Shown here: positions 1 to 8,070 of the stretch, one piece after another
Numbering within the stretch: position 1 is the stretch's first letter
Layout of the letters: the number at the start of each line of letters is the position of its first letter
Assembly (NCBI GenBank): GCA_004151065.3
Contig: NWUY0300036914.1
Coordinates: 1-17,820 of the forward strand
Source of the DNA: Larix sibirica
Taxonomy: Eukaryota; Streptophyta; Pinopsida; Pinales; Pinaceae
Length of the DNA stretch: 17,820 nt
Direction: 5' to 3'
Program-made: the position numbers and the translations under genes
Notes under the pieces: model-generated
What the model was told of the DNA's origin: nothing
What the model saw: only the letters and a program-made list of their open reading frames with translations
Database searches by the model: none

Positions 1-70
1 TATGTAACGTGAACGAGTTTTCAAAAACTAGGATTGCATCTAAAAGGTCCCTCATCTTCTTGCACACACC

Positions 71-284
71 CTTATGCCTATTTGTCCAATAGGACACCTA
101 ACAATGGAATATGAAACTAAGGGACATCTCATTTGTATACATATATATATTATTAATGAGATTAAAAGACATCTCATTTGTATAAATATATATATATAGA
201 TATTATTAATGAGATTAATTTGTGCTTTGATGCCTATCTTCTTGTCTTAAATTCATTTATGCCTATTTATCCAATAGGACACCT
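71..284. repeat. Direct repeat of a 35-bp segment flanking AT-rich repeats
   Basis: Two near-identical segments, about 71-106 and 249-284, share the core TCCAATAGGACACCTAA and the preceding TGCCTATTT. Between them lie the two copies of the TCTCATTT/AATGAGA unit listed separately. The arrangement (short direct repeats bounding a small AT-rich insert) could be a target duplication around a small non-autonomous element or simple local duplication. No coding potential is seen in the first 300 bases. Confidence 0.6.
123..218. repeat. Two tandem copies of a TA-rich, hairpin-capable unit
   Basis: Copies at about 123-165 and 168-218 each begin GACATCTCATTTGTATA, pass through an (AT)n tract and end TATTAATGAGATTA. 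Within each copy TCTCAT and ATGAGA face each other, so each unit can fold into an imperfect AT-rich hairpin. This resembles MITE-like or unstable AT-rich sequence. No transposase or family identity can be assigned. Confidence 0.6.
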
Positions 285-332
285 AATGGTCTCAGATCGA
301 GGTTGAATGAGCCTTCCATAACTCCTGGATGT

Positions 333-2490
333 TGCGTCTCAGTCCTGACATTCTGCTTGCCAATCTATCCGTTCTTCCCTTTACAAAATTATTCTACGCA
401 TGCCTGCTAGTTGCTAGTTGCCTACCATCATTTTATGCGTTATTCATTTCTTCCTGGTCGGATTCAGACCTGCGTTATTCCTTTCTGCTTGGTTGAATTC
501 AGATCTGCGTTCCTCCACATTATTGAGGACCATTGAGTTACCATGTGCGTTCTCCTCTCCATCACCTGTTACTTCCTCAACTCTCAGCTTGGAATGAAAC
601 GTTCAACATGATGTTTATTTTGGTCTCTACGCCAAAACCCTAATCTCTCCAGCGTGCTCTCATTCTCCATGTGCGCGGTGTTGAGGCCTCCTCCACCTGC
701 GTTTTTTGAGCTGCGTCTTGTGGTCTATCTTGGAGGTCTGTGAGTCAGTCCTACCTCACATCCATGATGAATTAAAGAGATAGTGGATGCATATTGTGGC
801 CATGTGTTGCAAAGGAGAACCTCAAGTGAATGTGAAGATTGAAGCTGATACGACCTGCCAAGAAAATATCTCACAGTTGAGAACTGCGAATATGTGGAAG
901 ACTATGCTTGAATTGAATGTGAGCCATTTGCAAAGGACGAGAGAACTCGTTGAATATTCACACCCTCATTCAACTGCGTGGAGGTAAAATCTATGTTGCA
1001 ATTGTCTGTAATCATTGGGAACTATATAAACCCTGATTTCTGCCCTAAGTCTATTTGTGGAGATTAATTTTATAGTGTTGCAAATATCCTCATGTGCGTT
1101 GGGTAAGAGAGGCCCGTAACTGCTAACCATGGCTGCTATATATTATTTTGGATAATAATTGTTGTATTTAAGCCATAAGAACGTGGAGACTCTGGTGTAT
1201 GATATATGCTGCTGCGTGAAAGATCTCCTTCTTCCTGAAATGTTGCAACCGAAGCTGCAAAGATTGAGACTGCTCGTATCAACTCAATAGACTGAAGATG
1301 TGACCACATACAAAAGCCTCCTTCAAGGACTGTGTGAGCTCAGAAGATTGTTGTGTTTCACTCATCTTGGTGGGATTGATCCCTATCCTTCTGCAAGAAG
1401 TGCGTAGATAGAAGCTTCCTTGACCTGCGTGTTTTTGAAGACTGCCAGTGTTGGGGTCTCTCTCCACAGTTGAGAGCTGCTACCTCATCTTATCAGAGCT
1501 GCGAAGGACGACTGCAACCTGTCATTGAAGAATAAACTCTGTGCTACTTCAAAAGTGTTCTGCTGCAATATTTTTGTATAAGAGTGGTAATTTTTTTGTC
1601 AATGTATTGTTGAAATTTCACCCATGACGAAGATTTGAAACAGAGATGATGATCTATATGATATGTAACTGAATGTAATATCACTCTAGAATTAATTATA
1701 TAGAGCTGCAGAATTGAATAGAGAGTTGTTACGTTGAGTGTCGAGGTGGTAAGACCCACAACTATCGAGGAGTTGCCTATCGTTGATATCGTGGAGGAGA
1801 AAGTATTGTATTGCTGGAGTTATTTTTTCGTGATGAACGCCCTTTTGGGCTCTCTCTATCTCTCCAATTGTGATTTATGGAGGAACTTTGACCTCCGTTT
1901 GGGTGCTACAATTACATGAAGTTGCGTATAAGAGATGCACGAAAAAGTTCTTTGAAGCTGCATTAAAATTTGAAAATTGTGAAGTTGTTTCTCCCTTCTA
2001 GTCTTATTCCATGGAGTATGGAGTACATTTGCATGAAGTGTGGAGTTATTCCACTGCGTGAAGATCTCTTCCAATCCCTACTGCAACCTCTCACATGTGA
2101 AATAGGTGGTGAAGACCATCGAGAGTTGAGACCTCTGTCATTAAAAGTTGTGAAATCATACCTATCCATGCTTGGAGGATAATAATGCTGGTGGTGATAA
2201 CCTTCTATTGAAGCTGCTACTGCTATGATTTAAATATCTCTCTAGTGTGTGGATGTGAACGAGTACTATGCGAGGAAGTATGGAACCGATGTTGCGGATG
2301 CGACCTCTCTTAAAAGAATGCATATGAAACTTCCTTTGATGAGAGCTGTATGATTATCTCTGAGTGGAGTGCATTCTCTTTCATGGAACTAGAACATTGA
2401 GGCTATTGTTTGCATTCTTTGTGTGAAGTCTGAAGCTGCTGATCGCTCTTTTGTTTTTGTGTTGAGACTTGAAGCCTTGAAGCCTTGATG
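333..2490 (+). other. Non-coding region enriched for TGCGT and GAAGCTGC words
   Basis: No reading frame here matches a protein family; the open frames are under 75 codons and overlap on both strands. The region is unusual in word content: TGCGT occurs on the plus strand at 333, 436, 471, 506, 546, 698, 712, 975, 1095, 1213, 1401, 1426, 1923 and 2055, while its complement ACGCA is nearly absent. GAAGCTGC recurs near 1251, 1953, 2211 and 2432. Longer similar stretches exist, for example around 1211-1230 and 2054-2072 (CTGCGTGAAGATCTC-like) and at about 458 and 494 (ATTCAGA-CTGCGTT). It may be an old, heavily diverged tandem repeat or a decayed retroelement interior. I do not recognise the family. 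Confidence 0.5.
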
Positions 2491-3376
2491 AATGAAGTAA
2501 TGAGCAACAAACCATGAAATATGAAAATTAAAACATGTTAGTTGTGCATAAAATATGCCAATGTGATTTTTTATAATTATTTAGAAATAATTATGAGCAT
2601 TAAATCATCCAAAAAAACATGAGTAAATAACATATTTTTTTAATGTGATTATTCTAACATAAAACCCTAACTTAAAATATGATTTTACGGAGTATTTAGG
2701 GTTATTTATTTTTGTTTATTAATTGTTATTAGGAAATAAGGGTAAAATATAAATAAAACTAAAGAAATCAAGCCTAAAAATGAAGATAAAGCATGAGAAA
2801 ATACATTGGTTTGATGAATGTGAAAATCTAAAATTTATGGTAGTCTTGCAAAAATGTAGATTTCCCTTGAAACTAAAATAAGAAAAGACAAGTTTTGAAG
2901 TTTTGATGATTAATGAGATGGAGTGGTAGACTAGTGCCTTCAATCCTTGGTAAAATGAGGTCTTAGAGATAGTTCTATGTGGGCTTGATTGAGATTATTT
3001 AGAGTTAGAACACTTACACAACATGAAAATTTCCTCCTAGCCTTTGGCCTTTCATGCAAATCCTTCCAAGAAAGGGTTATCCTACAAGCACACACCTTCA
3101 ACGAATAGATCCTATCATACACCCTAATCTATGCATACTTAAACTTGCAAGACTCTTAGAGATGACAATTACAAGTAAGCTATAAGACAAAATCATATAA
3201 CAAGTAAATATATTTTCTCTAATTACATAATTTTTATCATTCTATGGATTAGATCTAGAAATTTGATAATGGAAAAACATACATGTTACCTCAAGATTAG
3301 ATTAACCAAAAATGGCTCACATGTAAGAGAGATATCCCAAAAAAAAACCAAAAACTTTTGATGGAAACGATAGTTT
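2491..3376. other. AT-rich stretch with no recognised gene
   Basis: The sequence is AT-rich with many short poly-A and poly-T runs. Open frames are short (60-74 codons) and low in complexity, typical of chance. I see no conserved domain, no clear repeat pair and no RNA gene. Confidence 0.5.
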
Positions 3377-3422
3377 TATTCTCCAATCCACAACAACAAC
3401 CTACAAATGAGAGAGGAGCCTC

Positions 3423-3429
3423 TTATATA
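3423..3429 (-). promoter_or_regulatory. Possible TATA box, tandem-duplication copy 1
   Basis: On the minus strand the sequence reads CTATATAAGAGGCTCCTCTC, matching the plant TATA-box consensus, with a CT-rich stretch about 10-20 bases downstream. The expected start site would be near 3395-3400. No downstream coding frame of note is seen on the minus strand, so function is unproven. Confidence 0.3.
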
Positions 3430-3609
3430 GGCTATAGGTTCAACAAACCTCTAAATTAAAAAAAAAAAATCTTGGACTAAAACCCTATATCTCTCATATG
3501 GAGGATCACAAATCGTCTAGCCATGGTAAAAAAATCATAATCAATGAAGGAGTTAAAGTAATGTATTCTCCAATCCACAACAACAACCTACAAATGAGAG
3601 AGGAGCCTC

Positions 3610-3616
3610 TTATATA
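3610..3616 (-). promoter_or_regulatory. Possible TATA box, tandem-duplication copy 2
   Basis: This is the same TATATAAGAGG element as at 3423-3429, displaced by exactly the 187-bp repeat period. If either is a promoter, the duplication has produced two alternative starts for minus-strand transcription. Confidence 0.3.
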
Positions 3617-3746
3617 GGCTATAGGTTCAACAAACCTCTAAATAAAAAACAAAATCTTGGACTAAAACCTTATATCTCTCATATGGAGGATCACAAATCG
3701 TCTAGCCATGGTAAAAAAATCATAATCAATGAGGGAGTTAAAGTAA

Positions 3747-5835
3747 CAACTCCAAAACCTTAAAAAAAAACCAAGACAAGGGGCCACACCTCATATTCAA
3801 TGTTCAAATGCATGGAATGATACAAAATAGATCCAACAATGGTAGAGATCCACTACATATGGTCCAAATGATAAACAAATACAACAATATGCTCCAACAA
3901 CCTAGAGCGCTCCAGTAAACAAGCCACATGTGCAGTCCAAAAGTGATCTCCAAAGTGAAATCTAGATCCAATGGTCCAAAAGCAAGTAAAAAATGCCTCC
4001 AAGAGAGGAGTGTTCTCCATGAATGAGGTGTTAGGTGGTAGCAATGGTCCATAGTAGGGTCAAATCCTAGAGCACTCCACTCAAAATACAATGAAACTCC
4101 TCCAAATGGTCACACGTGTGGTACGACTTTCCAATAATATGCTCCAATGTCCTCAAGAAGGCTCTAGATCGTGTGCGTCCAAATGTGAGAAGGAATGGTC
4201 TAAATGTATGCAAGCCCTCAAACGTGCAAGGAAAGAGGGTCTCCATCATCTACGAAGGTGGCGACCTCATCCTAAAGACCCTACGTGCTAAGGTAAACCT
4301 CCAAATGAGTGTGGCAAGGGTAGAAATCCACATAAAGTACTTATTCATCATCATAAGATACCACAATAAGTGTCATAGCATGCAATTATAGTAGAGTGAT
4401 TTGGTGCTAAGGGGTTAGCCCAAACTTAACTTGGAAAATGTACACAAATATGAAATAATACATGAAATGAAATTAATTACAAGTACACCTTTCAAATAAT
4501 TCAATGATTTATTTAACTTTTATTTATCTAGTCTAACATTGGTGTGATTTGTATTAAACCTTATTACATGAGAAAATTCATAAGTCAAGGCGCATAGCCT
4601 AGATTCCTAAGATAAGTGAGGATAAATGAAGTGAATGTGTCCTTAGCGAAGGAAGGGGATCTTTGCAAGTTAACCATAAGAACAATTGAGTGTGATAGGT
4701 TTACTCTTAACTTTCAAGAGCCGAGGTTTAAGATTTTTCTTCCACGTGCATGCCTTAGAAGTAATCATTGTCATGGGTCATCCATCCTTGTGCCTCTTTT
4801 TTGTGATTCCTTTTCACTTTATTTTATTTATTTACTTGGATTTCTTAGCCTTTTCATTGGTTTAGTCCCTTAATTTTAGATTTGGCTGTGATAACTTGAG
4901 ACATATGGAACTTGGCTTTTTGCAAAGGAGAATATCTCTCATATATTTTCCAATTTAATTTTATAGCATCAACATTAGATGATTAGACTCTTTTAGCTTT
5001 ATTTAGGTATTCATATATGTGAATAGTTATGAGACCTTAGATAATTATTAATGTTAGATGACTTACAAAGGGAAAAACGAGGGGGTGGATGAAATGAAAA
5101 GTGGCTAGGAAAAATGTTATGAAATGAACGAAAACATTAACTTAGTCACTAGGATAGGGAACAACTTAACCTTCGAAATGATACACTTCTAAGGTAAAAT
5201 TATGATGATATCAAAGTTAGACTAAGTAATGAGTACTAGCTTTGAGTGTTATGAGTCATTATACAAGAATATAGTAACTCCCCATGAAATCATATCAATA
5301 TTTAAGCAAGCATAAAGATATCACAACACTAATGCATCTAACACCATATCTATTAGGCACATCCAAGGCACATGATCCATTTGAGCATACTGACAATATA
5401 TCTAACCAATGATATATGGAGAATCTATAGATCTCATCTCGGGAGCAATGTCTGTGATATAATCATAAAACACAATCAATCATCAAGTCAACCTTGTTGG
5501 ATAAATGGGTAATAGGTCCATTGTTTCAAATGGGCACTCCACCCATCATCTAGGGAACCCGAAAAGGATTTAGTATAATAGAAAAAAAAGTGAACTATAG
5601 TATAGACTAATATAGGATTCTATAGGTATTAGTCATATAGAGTACCCGGGGTAGTTCAAAAAAAAAATCTTTGGATGCTTTGATGATTGACAAATAAGAG
5701 ATTTCTTCAAGGACACAAGTTTTTGTATATGATATTAAAAGGGAAAGGAAGAGTGCCTCATAAAAAATGATAGTATTAATGTCTCAATTGAAGTATGAAG
5801 ATCAAATCCCAATGAGGGGCCACATAAAGGAAGAG
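3747..5835. other. Unrecognised stretch; no gene supported
   Basis: The longest open frames (95 codons minus at 3804-4091, 91 codons plus at 4116-4391, 85 codons plus at 4616-4873) show no family signature and overlap other frames. Between about 3830 and 4300 the plus strand repeats short phrases such as AATATGCTCCAA and CCTAGAGC[GA]CTCCA, suggesting decayed internal repetition. A perfect 10-bp palindrome CACACGTGTG with a CACGTG core is at 4111-4120. From 4450 to 5835 I see only AT-rich sequence. Confidence 0.45.
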
Positions 5836-5906
5836 CAAGATACTTAACCCACCTCTTTTCTTTGGAGGGAACAAGACACTTAACCACCTCTCTTCTTTTG
5901 AGGGAA
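5836..5906. repeat. 36-bp tandem repeat, two copies
   Basis: CAAGATACTTAACCCACCTC at 5836 and CAAGACACTTAACCACCTCT at 5872 begin two successive copies, both ending in a TTGAGGGAA-like segment. The second copy overlaps the start of the 83-bp repeat that follows. Confidence 0.7.
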
Positions 5907-6065
5907 GAATACTGAAAAATAGGCTCCTCAATTTACACTTTGAGCCCTTTTAGTTTAAGAAAAATAGATTAGGGTTGTGTCGGAGGGAAGAATAGTGAAA
6001 AATAAGCTCTCTCAATTTACACTTTGGACATTCTTAGTTTTAGGAAAAATAGAATAGGGTTATGT
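5900..6065. repeat. 83-bp tandem repeat, two copies
   Basis: Copies start at 5900 and 5983 with GAGGGAAGAATA. They share TGAAAAATA, CTCAATTTACACTTTG, a TTTTAGTTTA-like block and AAAAATAGA-TAGGGTT. Identity is roughly 85%, so this is an older duplication than the one at 3377-3746. Confidence 0.8.
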
Positions 6066-6521
6066 GTTTTCCCTTTTTACTCTACTTTTTACATGTATAA
6101 AATGTATAGGAATTTCTCACTAATGGTCATCTTGGTTGTTTCTACTTTCATTGTCTTGTTACATCTTGCACATATAGTAGGTAATAGCAACAATTATTAC
6201 AATAGTTTGTAAACCATTAGGCAACAATGCTAGGTGTGTAAAAACAAGCATTCAATTTCTCAACTTTTGTTACTCATATATACAAAATAAAGAAGTAGAT
6301 TCATACAAACCTACATTGGATTTAAAATTGAAAAATGTCTTCATACTTTTAATTAGTAATTACTTTAAAAAAATATTTTTTAGCATGGTTTTAGGAATAA
6401 TAAGATGTTTATTTTTTACTTTAATTAAGCCTTTGACCTTGAGAACAACTATGGTGGTCAACATTTTGTTTAAAAGTTATATACATTCCAAAATGGTTGT
6501 ATGCATGCATCTTTATTTACA
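6066..6521. other. AT-rich stretch with no recognised gene
   Basis: Short hydrophobic open frames at 6024-6212 and 6316-6525 result from T-rich sequence. They carry no motif of reverse transcriptase, protease or movement protein, so the caulimovirid RNase H downstream is not preceded by its expected domains. Confidence 0.5.
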
Positions 6522-6593
6522 CTAAAATTGTTGTCAATTAATAGAAATGTATTGTTGCCTCTAAAATTGTTGTCAATTAATAGAAATGTATTG
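6522..6593. repeat. 39-bp tandem repeat next to the caulimovirid fragment
   Basis: CTAAAATTGTTGTCAATTAA starts at 6522 and again at 6561; 33 of the 39 bases are repeated exactly (6522-6554 and 6561-6593). The second copy ends about 6-9 bases before recognisable RNase H coding begins. Exact copies at such a boundary suggest filler synthesis or slippage at an integration or repair junction. Confidence 0.85.
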
Positions 6594-6601
6594 AGGAAAT
6601 T

Positions 6602-7057
6602 GATGGAAAGGAGCATATCTGCGGATATGCCTCTGGATCCTTTAGATGCGTTGAGCTGAATTATCCCAACAGCCATAAAGAAATATTGGCTGTAAAAAAG
6701 ACTGTAAACCATTTTATTCTCTACCTAAAACCAGTGAGATTCACCATAAGAACAGATCTCAAAATCACGCCTGGTATTTTTAAGAATGAAAATCTTATGG
6801 CAGAGAATAGTAGCCGCATTCTGAAATGGTTTATTTGGCTATCAAACTTTGATTATGATATAGTCTATAAACCTGGTTATTTAAATTGTTTGGCTGATAT
6901 GTTGACTCGGGAGAATGTGCAGATTCCCAGTCTAAATATGTTTACAGCAGGAAGTTCAGGAACAAAAGAAGACAAGGGTAAAGGCCCCATGGTTGATGAA
7001 GAAAAGTTGCCCAGAAATGCTTTGTTCAGAAACAACAGATATTGTATTTGGGTTTGA
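6602..7057 (+). pseudogene. Endogenous caulimovirid RNase H fragment (5'-truncated)
   Basis: In the frame starting at 6602, about 150 codons read through to a stop at 7055-7057. The N-terminal part contains CGYASGSF followed by NYPNSHKEILAVKK, then FTIRTD, then WFIWLSNFDYDIVYKPG and LADMLTRE. This order is that of the RNase H domain at the end of the caulimovirid polymerase. The Glu in KEIL, the Asp in RTD and the Asp in LADML match three expected catalytic acidic residues. The first catalytic Asp and all of the reverse transcriptase are missing, because homology begins at about 6600. A short hydrophilic tail (GSSGTKEDKGKGP) follows the domain. The last few codons come from the joined LTR sequence that starts at 7042. 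Ty3 RNase H is the alternative, but the YASGSF and SHKEILAVKK wording favours Caulimoviridae. It is a fossil fragment with no chance of function. Confidence 0.8.
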
Positions 7058-7123
7058 AAGTAACATACAGATATTGTTTTGTGTGAATTATCTTTGTAAT
7101 GGTTACTCTCTCAAATTTTGATT
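7042..7123 (+). repeat. Truncated 5' LTR (R/U5-like end only)
   Basis: These 82 bases, from TTGTATTTGGGTTTGAAAG to TTTTGATT, are about 94% identical to the end of the LTR at 13012-13093. The upstream 140 bases of the LTR, including the TATA box, are absent and replaced by caulimovirid sequence. The end does not read CA as LTR ends usually do; CTCTCA occurs 10 bases earlier, so the true boundary may be there. Confidence 0.7.
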
Positions 7124-7136
7124 TGGTATCAGAGCC
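7124..7136 (+). other. Primer binding site for initiator tRNA-Met
   Basis: TGGTATCAGAGCC is complementary to the 3' end of plant initiator methionine tRNA, the usual minus-strand primer of plant Ty1/copia elements, many Ty3 elements and caulimovirids. It directly follows the LTR-like segment, as expected for a retroelement 5' end. Confidence 0.85.
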
Positions 7137-7944
7137 TAGTGGCGCTTAATTCCCTCACGGGAATGCCCAGGAATATGTGAGAAATTGGGAGTTGGTCCTC
7201 TATGCATATATTAGCATAAAGCGTGTGAGGGTGGATTGTTTTATTCCTTATGTGAGTATTAATTTCCTGAGGAGGCTGGGTGATCTGTGGAGGTTGGGTG
7301 CTGTAATTATTTGATGAGGAGAATGACCTGTCCAGAGCATCCTGTGTTGGAGTATTGTTGCCACCTTCACATCGTGAGCTAGAGGATTGACAAAACCAGA
7401 GGAGAATTGCTTAGAAAGCTATCATTTGAGATCGATGTCTGCATGTAGAAGCTGGCGGACCTGATATAAATACTATGGTTGTCATTGTTGAACGTGTTTC
7501 CTTGCATCAATTGAATAGTGACGAACCTAATATAAATATTGTGGTTGTCGGTGCTGAACATGTTTCCTTGCATCAATTGAATAGTGCAGTACATGGCGTG
7601 TCTATAGAAGGAATTTAGAAACAACTTGTTGTAATATATTGCTCAAAAATTCTAAAGAGCCGCCTGCATTAAAAAAAAGTAATAGATTCACCTTCATTCC
7701 ATTGAATGACAGTTCCTTGGTTGCGTTGATAGAAAGAAGGACATCAAAATCTGCTGAAAAGTGCATTTGTGAAGATTCGCATGGGAGATCCACCAAACTA
7801 CAGGATTATAGCTTGGACTTGTAGCAATTTATTTCATTGATTGATAACATGTGCAGTTTTATTTTGTGGTGTATTAGTGTTTGCAAAAATTATGTGAAGA
7901 AGAGTGTTTTGTAGTCTGTAGTTTGGATGCCATATTTATTAAAT
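7137..7944 (+). other. LTR-element interior, no coding domain recognised
   Basis: This follows the primer site and so corresponds to the leader and interior of the LTR element. Open frames (81 codons minus at 7379-7624, 61 codons plus at 7639-7824) show no gag or pol motif. A 66-bp tandem repeat lies within it. The sequence could be the leader of a non-autonomous element. Confidence 0.45.
7456..7587. repeat. 66-bp tandem repeat, two copies
   Basis: Copies begin near 7456 and 7522. Both contain CCT[GA]ATATAAATA, TGGTTGTC, TGAAC[GA]TG and an identical TTTCCTTGCATCAATTGAAT segment. Identity is about 88%. The period is a multiple of three, so it keeps a minus-strand frame open, but that frame has no recognised product. 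Confidence 0.8.
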
Positions 7945-8069
7945 GATGCAGAACCACAAAGAACATGGCAATTAAAGTTTACACTGATGTGACCCACCAT
8001 GCTCCGGGAGCATTAGTTACAGGTTGTTCTTAATAAGGTCAAGCTGATGTGACTCGTCGTGCTCTGAGA
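7945..8069 (+). repeat. Left copy of 125-bp direct repeat flanking the LINE
   Basis: This segment, starting GATGCAGAACCACAAAGAAC and ending at the ambiguous base 8070, matches 12328-12453 with scattered substitutions. It contains two internal units starting with GATGTGAC (near 7985 and 8045), each followed by a GTGCTC-like phrase. It lies exactly at the LINE 3' boundary. It could be an unusually long target duplication or a pre-existing repeat in the host LTR element. Confidence 0.8.
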
Positions 8070-8070
8070 N

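Larger units (their letters stand above)
3377..3746. repeat. Recent 187-bp tandem duplication
   Basis: Copy 1 (about 3377-3563) and copy 2 (3564-3746) are nearly identical; they differ by an A-run length near 3459/3646 and a few substitutions. The high identity implies a recent duplication compared with the other repeats here. Each copy carries TTATATA, read on the minus strand as TATATAAGAGG, a good plant TATA box. Read on the minus strand, each copy could be a promoter segment, possibly of an LTR, but no gene or LTR partner was found. Confidence 0.9.

Noticed and set aside
787-987. 66-codon open frame in the TGCGT-rich region
   Set aside because: No domain, no homologous frame in the similar segments nearby, and length within chance expectation.
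3804-4091. 95-codon minus-strand open frame with hydrophobic content
   Set aside because: It sits over a plus-strand region repeating TCCA-rich phrases; the Trp/Leu richness follows from that composition and no family signature is present.
4616-4873. 85-codon plus-strand open frame ending in a hydrophobic tail
   Set aside because: The tail is translated T-rich DNA. No signal, domain or conserved start context supports a gene.
6024-6525. Possible movement or RT coding upstream of the caulimovirid fragment
   Set aside because: The frames here are T-rich hydrophobic strings without polymerase or protease motifs, so the viral fragment appears limited to RNase H.
7379-7624. Minus-strand frame with a 22-residue repeat
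   Set aside because: The peptide repeat is explained by the 66-bp DNA duplication; there is no other coding evidence.
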